This document shows positions 7,678 to 9,852 of a stretch of 9,852 nt of DNA, piece by piece. Source of the stretch: an uncultured Alistipes sp. (GTDB lineage Bacteria > Bacteroidota > Bacteroidia > Bacteroidales > Rikenellaceae); the NCBI GenBank assembly GCA_900769745.1, contig CAAGHX010000203.1, positions 1 to 9,852 of the forward strand, in the 5' to 3' direction. Numbering within the stretch: the first letter of the stretch is position 1; every line of letters starts with the position of its first letter. Position numbers and translations under genes: made by a program. The notes under the pieces were generated by a model. It was given only the letters and a program-made list of their open reading frames with translations, did no database searches and was not told the DNA's origin.

Positions 7678-8490
7678 CTACTCCTTTTTTCTGTTTATCT
7701 TTTTATCAACGTATAATCCCGTAAAGAAACCTATAATTCCAAAGATAAGCACTACACTAAAAGCAATAACCTCTCCATAGTGGAAATCGTCTGGAAGAGT
7801 ACTCAGCCATAACGCTCCACCTATTATACCTATACCAACTCCAAGTAGAGTAAACGCCACTTTAACCAATAGGCTTGTCATATTTATGTTACGATTATCA
7901 GGCTCGCCCTTAGTGAAATAATGCTCCACCCAAAGACCTATCGCCAAGCCTATTGCACCCCACAACACCATACCTCCCAAAACAGGTAAAAATCCACGTT
8001 GATAAGCATTATCTGCTATACCAAAACCTACACCAACAACAGCCAAAGTCCAACGTAGTATTGTATATTTATTGATAGGAGCAGCATTGTTAAACTCGCT
8101 CTTATGGCGATTGGCCAACCAATACTCAATAAAGAACGAGACCACAAATCCCACCGCCGCGGCAGCAATCGACAAAACAATAGCAAACGCATCGTCCATA
8201 GGCTTACCTTTCTGAGCCTGAGCGTAGGTATATATTAAAACACTTGCCACAAACAATCCAACCAAACCCACACGCAAAACCCACGCTGGCGGGATTGAGA
8301 TTTTAGAATCCTTGTTACTGCTTCTATCCACCGCCAAATACTCCAACGTCTGCGCGGCATTGAGCTTCTCCATTACCTGCTGGCGTTCACGACGCTGTAG
8401 CAGGTAGAAAATGATTTTATAAGCTAATAGCACAACAGCCGCAAAGCCCAATAGCACTAAAATAAACATCATCGAGTCATTGAAATGCAT
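7678..8490 (-). CDS. Seven-TM membrane protein with three repeated two-helix units, putative ECF regulon member
   Basis: Not recognised as a named gene; 270 residues. An N-terminal helix (about 8-31) is followed by a charged cytosolic-looking segment (about 33-68, starting QRRERQQ). Six further hydrophobic segments come at about 71-90, 101-125, 143-160, 168-188, 207-229 and 240-261. These six look like three copies of a helical hairpin (70-128, 143-194, 206-267). Each starts with a Leu/Val-rich, Gly-rich helix and ends with a helix running into an acidic residue and a basic tail: FFIEYWLANRHK, LWVEHYFTKGE, LYVDKKINRKK. There are no catalytic motifs. It is divergent from the ECF sigma gene, and an identical ECF-type promoter faces it 116 bases upstream, so control by that sigma factor is inferred. 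The start ATG 8490 has a weak leader; in-frame ATGs at 8472 and 8469 would shorten the protein by 6-7 residues. A resemblance to DUF6249-type proteins is possible but unverified. Confidence 0.8.
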   Translation of the reverse strand: MHFNDSMMFILVLLGFAAVVLLAYKIIFYLLQRRERQQVMEKLNAAQTLEYLAVDRSSNKDSKISIPPAWVLRVGLVGLFVASVLIYTYAQAQKGKPMDDAFAIVLSIAAAAVGFVVSFFIEYWLANRHKSEFNNAAPINKYTILRWTLAVVGVGFGIADNAYQRGFLPVLGGMVLWGAIGLAIGLWVEHYFTKGEPDNRNINMTSLLVKVAFTLLGVGIGIIGGALWLSTLPDDFHYGEVIAFSVVLIFGIIGFFTGLYVDKKINRKKE

Positions 8491-8605
8491 AATATAAAGT
8501 TTTAAAAGGTTTATAATCTATTCTTTTATCTTTGTACAAAGCAAGAAGGCAAAAGTGGTTGCTCGAAAGGTTAGGCCAAGAGCCACCTCGATTGCTTCTC
8601 GCTTG

Positions 8606-8635
8606 TTTAGACGCAAAACACGATAAAAGGTTACA
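8606..8635 (-). promoter_or_regulatory. ECF-type promoter facing the seven-TM protein gene
   Basis: On the minus strand this reads TGTAACCTTTT, 7 bases, TTTGCGTCTAAA. TGTAAC (8635-8630) and CGTC (8613-8610) are separated by exactly 16 bases, the classic ECF spacing with an AAC-type -35 and a CGTC -10. It is an inverted copy of the element in front of the sigma gene, with only the 7 central bases differing. The transcript should start near 8603 and carry a leader of about 112 bases before ATG 8490. Confidence 0.75.
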
Positions 8636-8701
8636 CATTTGAGTGAAAAAATTTCCCGACATCTATCCTTTGTGGATTCGACTATAAAAAATGAAAAAAA
8701 A

Positions 8702-8731
8702 TGTAACCTTTTCAGTAAATTTGCGTCTAAA
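8702..8731 (+). promoter_or_regulatory. ECF-type autoregulatory promoter of the sigma factor operon
   Basis: TGTAACCTTTT, 7 bases, TTTGCGTCTAAA, with TGTAAC (8702-8707) and CGTC (8724-8727) 16 bases apart. It is the same element as at 8606-8635 in opposite orientation, so the sigma gene most likely activates its own transcription. The 7-base centre creates TAAATTTG (8716-8723), a match to the primary-sigma -7 box, which the other copy lacks. Transcription should begin near 8732-8736, a few bases before the ATG at 8739. Confidence 0.78.
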
Positions 8732-8738
8732 TGGCAAG

Positions 8739-9293
8739 ATGGAATTGATTGAAAACTCACTAATACGCCAAATCCTGAATGGAGCAACCGAACGCTATGC
8801 GGAGCTTGTACAGCTCCACGAGAATGCGGTGTTTGCTCTTATAGTGCGTATAGTGGGTAACAGCGAGGAGGCCGAGGAGCTGACGCAGGATGTATTCCTA
8901 AAAGCATATTCCAACCTCCACAGATTCAAGCAACAATCCTCCTTCTCTACTTGGCTATACCGCATTGCCTACAACAAGGCCATATCACAGACCAGAGGCA
9001 GAAAGATTGTTCAGTTGCCGTTAGATGAGGGCCGACTAATGAGGATTAGCGACGAAGAGCTGGAGGCCTTCGAGCAGAGCGACAGCAGCGATGACAAAAT
9101 CGAGAGATTGATTCGGGCCATCGAGGCTCTGCCAAGTGATGAGAGGGCGCTAATCACGATGGTCTATTACAGCAATCTATCGCTGCAAAAGTGCGCCGAG
9201 ATTACCGACCAAAGCCTGAGCAACGTGAAGGTCAAGCTGCACCGAATACGCAGAAAGTTATATCAGATGATTAAAAGTGAAAACAATGGATAA
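8739..9293 (+). CDS. ECF-family RNA polymerase sigma factor
   Basis: Directs RNA polymerase to a small regulon, probably including its own operon. The 184 residues from ATG 8739 show the two-domain ECF layout. Region 2 (about 17-86) has DVFLKAYSNLHRF (51-63) for core binding and FSTWLYRIAYNKA (69-81) for -10 recognition. An acidic linker (about 95-122) follows, then region 4 (about 123-178) with LPSDERALI, the helix-turn-helix around 147-175 and a basic end HRIRRKLYQ. The frame extends upstream to an ATG at 8691, but that would place the first 16 codons over the ECF promoter, and MELIENSLIRQILNG is a typical ECF N-terminus, so 8739 is chosen. There is no Shine-Dalgarno and the mRNA may be nearly leaderless. 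The last 8 bases overlap the next gene. The ECF group number cannot be assigned by eye. Confidence 0.9.
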   Translation: MELIENSLIRQILNGATERYAELVQLHENAVFALIVRIVGNSEEAEELTQDVFLKAYSNLHRFKQQSSFSTWLYRIAYNKAISQTRGRKIVQLPLDEGRLMRISDEELEAFEQSDSSDDKIERLIRAIEALPSDERALITMVYYSNLSLQKCAEITDQSLSNVKVKLHRIRRKLYQMIKSENNG

Positions 9294-9648
9294 TATGGAG
9301 CGAAACGAAATGTTACAACAGGCGCTAAGCCGTATGAACAAAGAGGGCCTCTCGCACGATTTCAAGGCTCAGTTGATGGCTCAAGTTCGCCGCCGCGAAC
9401 GCCACCGCGAGATGTGGATTGGAATGGGTTTGGTTTCCGCATTCATCGCTTTTGTCTGCCTGATGATCTATCTGGTTTACAGAATATACCTCTATACGGG
9501 ATGGATAGAGATATTCACGCCCGAAAATATATATCAGCTGAAATTGTGGATTATGGTATTTATCACCACTCCACTGCTTTTCATTTTCGACAAATATGCC
9601 TCGCCAAAGATATTGGCATTCTTTGATAAAATAGACCCTCGGAAATAA
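9286..9648 (+). CDS. Small two-TM protein coupled to the sigma gene, putative anti-sigma factor
   Basis: No named family recognised; 120 residues from ATG 9286. A charged N-terminal cytosolic segment (about 1-42, with LSHDFKAQLMAQVRRRERHRE) precedes TM helix 1 (about 43-66), a short loop with GWIEIFTPEN, TM helix 2 (about 85-101), and a short basic tail. It overlaps the sigma stop by 8 bases, which implies translational coupling and equimolar production, the usual position for an anti-sigma factor. There is no zinc-type anti-sigma motif (HxxxCxxC) and the N-terminal domain is very short, so the anti-sigma role is inferred from context and topology only. Other in-frame starts are GTG 9277 and ATG 9295; the A-rich stretch before 9286 favours that one. 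The 3' end of the gene forms half of the terminator stem. Confidence 0.75.
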   Translation: MDNMERNEMLQQALSRMNKEGLSHDFKAQLMAQVRRRERHREMWIGMGLVSAFIAFVCLMIYLVYRIYLYTGWIEIFTPENIYQLKLWIMVFITTPLLFIFDKYASPKILAFFDKIDPRK

Positions 9649-9670
9649 TTTCCAAGGGTCTATTTCTTTA
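9629..9670 (+). terminator. Terminator hairpin with the upstream gene's stop codon as its loop
   Basis: Arms 9629-9645 (AAATAGACCCTCGGAAA) and 9649-9665 (TTTCCAAGGGTCTATTT) pair over 17 positions with one C-A mismatch. The three-base loop at 9646-9648 is the TAA stop codon of the two-TM protein. Downstream TCTTTATAT is a weak U-rich tail, and the A/T ends of the stem add to it. It ends the sigma operon and may also block transcripts from the minus side. Confidence 0.7.
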
Positions 9671-9750
9671 TATCGCTACTCTCGACTTACGATCGTACAA
9701 AATCGATATTGCAAGTTTCGCATATTTCTCAAATTTTGCAAATTCCACAA

Positions 9751-9784
9751 AACAAAAAAAAGGAAGAACTTTCGTTCTTCCTTT
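9751..9784 (-). terminator. Intrinsic terminator of the tRNA-Lys gene
   Basis: On the minus strand, AAAGGAAGAAC (9784-9774), loop GAAA, GTTCTTCCTTT (9769-9759): a perfect 11-bp stem closed by a GNRA tetraloop. It is followed by further Ts and TGTTTTG. It begins one base after the tRNA discriminator base. The 9671-9750 stretch beyond it shows no gene or clear signal. Confidence 0.85.
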
Positions 9785-9785
9785 G

Positions 9786-9852
9786 TACCCCCTCAGGGGC
9801 TCGAACCCTGGACCCCAACATTAAGAGTGTCGTGCTCTACCAACTGAGCTAA
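9786..9852 (-). tRNA. tRNA-Lys (anticodon CTT), 5' end cut by window edge
   Basis: Reading leftwards from 9852: base 7 of the acceptor (T), T8 A9, a D arm GCTC-AGTTGGTA-GAGC, an anticodon arm CGACA-CTCTTAA-TGTTG with anticodon CTT at 9825-9823, a variable loop, a T arm CAGGG-TTCGAGC-CCCTG, and the 3' acceptor strand AGGGGGT (9793-9787) followed by discriminator A at 9786. The first six acceptor bases, expected to be ACCCCC, lie beyond the window. CCA is not encoded (the next bases are CAA), so it must be added after transcription. CTT decodes AAG lysine codons. Confidence 0.93.

Noticed and set aside
8527..8534. TATCTTTG on the plus strand as a -7 promoter box
   Set aside because: No TTTG at 19-21 bases upstream and no plus-strand gene directly downstream before the ECF promoter; it is likely a by-product of the adjacent palindrome.
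8477..8787. Two minus-strand frames (61 and 89 codons) in the divergent intergenic region
   Set aside because: They run across the inverted ECF promoters, their translations show no family resemblance, and the DNA is better explained as promoter and leader sequence.
1..9852. CRISPR array, insertion sequence, prophage or toxin-antitoxin pair
   Set aside because: No regularly spaced direct repeats, transposase motifs, terminal inverted repeats or phage genes were seen. The small two-TM gene sits with a sigma factor, not a toxin-like partner.

Overview
The window reads as a chromosomal segment of a Bacteroidota bacterium, most likely a member of the Bacteroidales. The reasons are the TAnnTTTG (-7) and TTTG (-33) promoter elements in two intergenic regions, the general lack of strong Shine-Dalgarno sequences, the Bacteroidales-like ParC/ParE sequences, and a tRNA gene without an encoded CCA end. 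The genus cannot be fixed from the sequence alone. No IS element, phage gene, CRISPR array or rRNA is visible.

Region 1 (about 1-6670, minus strand) is a compact housekeeping operon. In transcription order it holds a plsC-type acyltransferase, topoisomerase IV parE and parC, shikimate kinase aroK and glutamate racemase murI. murI runs off the left edge. The gaps are 74, 53 and 14 bp, and aroK and murI overlap by 8 bp. A well-formed -33/-7 promoter lies before plsC with a perfect dyad inside its spacer. A lone -7 box suggests a secondary start before parE. ParC ends in a 70-residue acidic tail that finishes in QLNLF, a textbook sliding-clamp-binding pentapeptide.

Region 2 (about 6720-7660, plus strand) is a single metallo-beta-lactamase-fold hydrolase gene with its own promoter and a leader of about 120 nt. 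It is followed by a strong hairpin terminator that serves mainly the convergent gene.

Region 3 (about 7678-9670) is the most interesting part. It is a small ECF sigma factor module. The sigma gene is translationally coupled to a 120-residue, two-TM protein that is a candidate anti-sigma factor. Divergently oriented is a 270-residue, seven-TM protein whose last six helices look like three copies of a two-helix hairpin. The divergent intergenic region carries two inverted copies of one promoter element, TGTAACCTTTT-N7-TTTGCGTCTAAA. Each has exact TGTAAC-N16-CGTC spacing and each points at one of the two transcription units. The simplest reading is an autoregulated sigma factor that also switches on the membrane protein. 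The stress it senses is unknown.

Region 4 (about 9750-9852, minus strand) is the 3' part of a tRNA-Lys(CTT) gene with an intrinsic terminator directly behind it.
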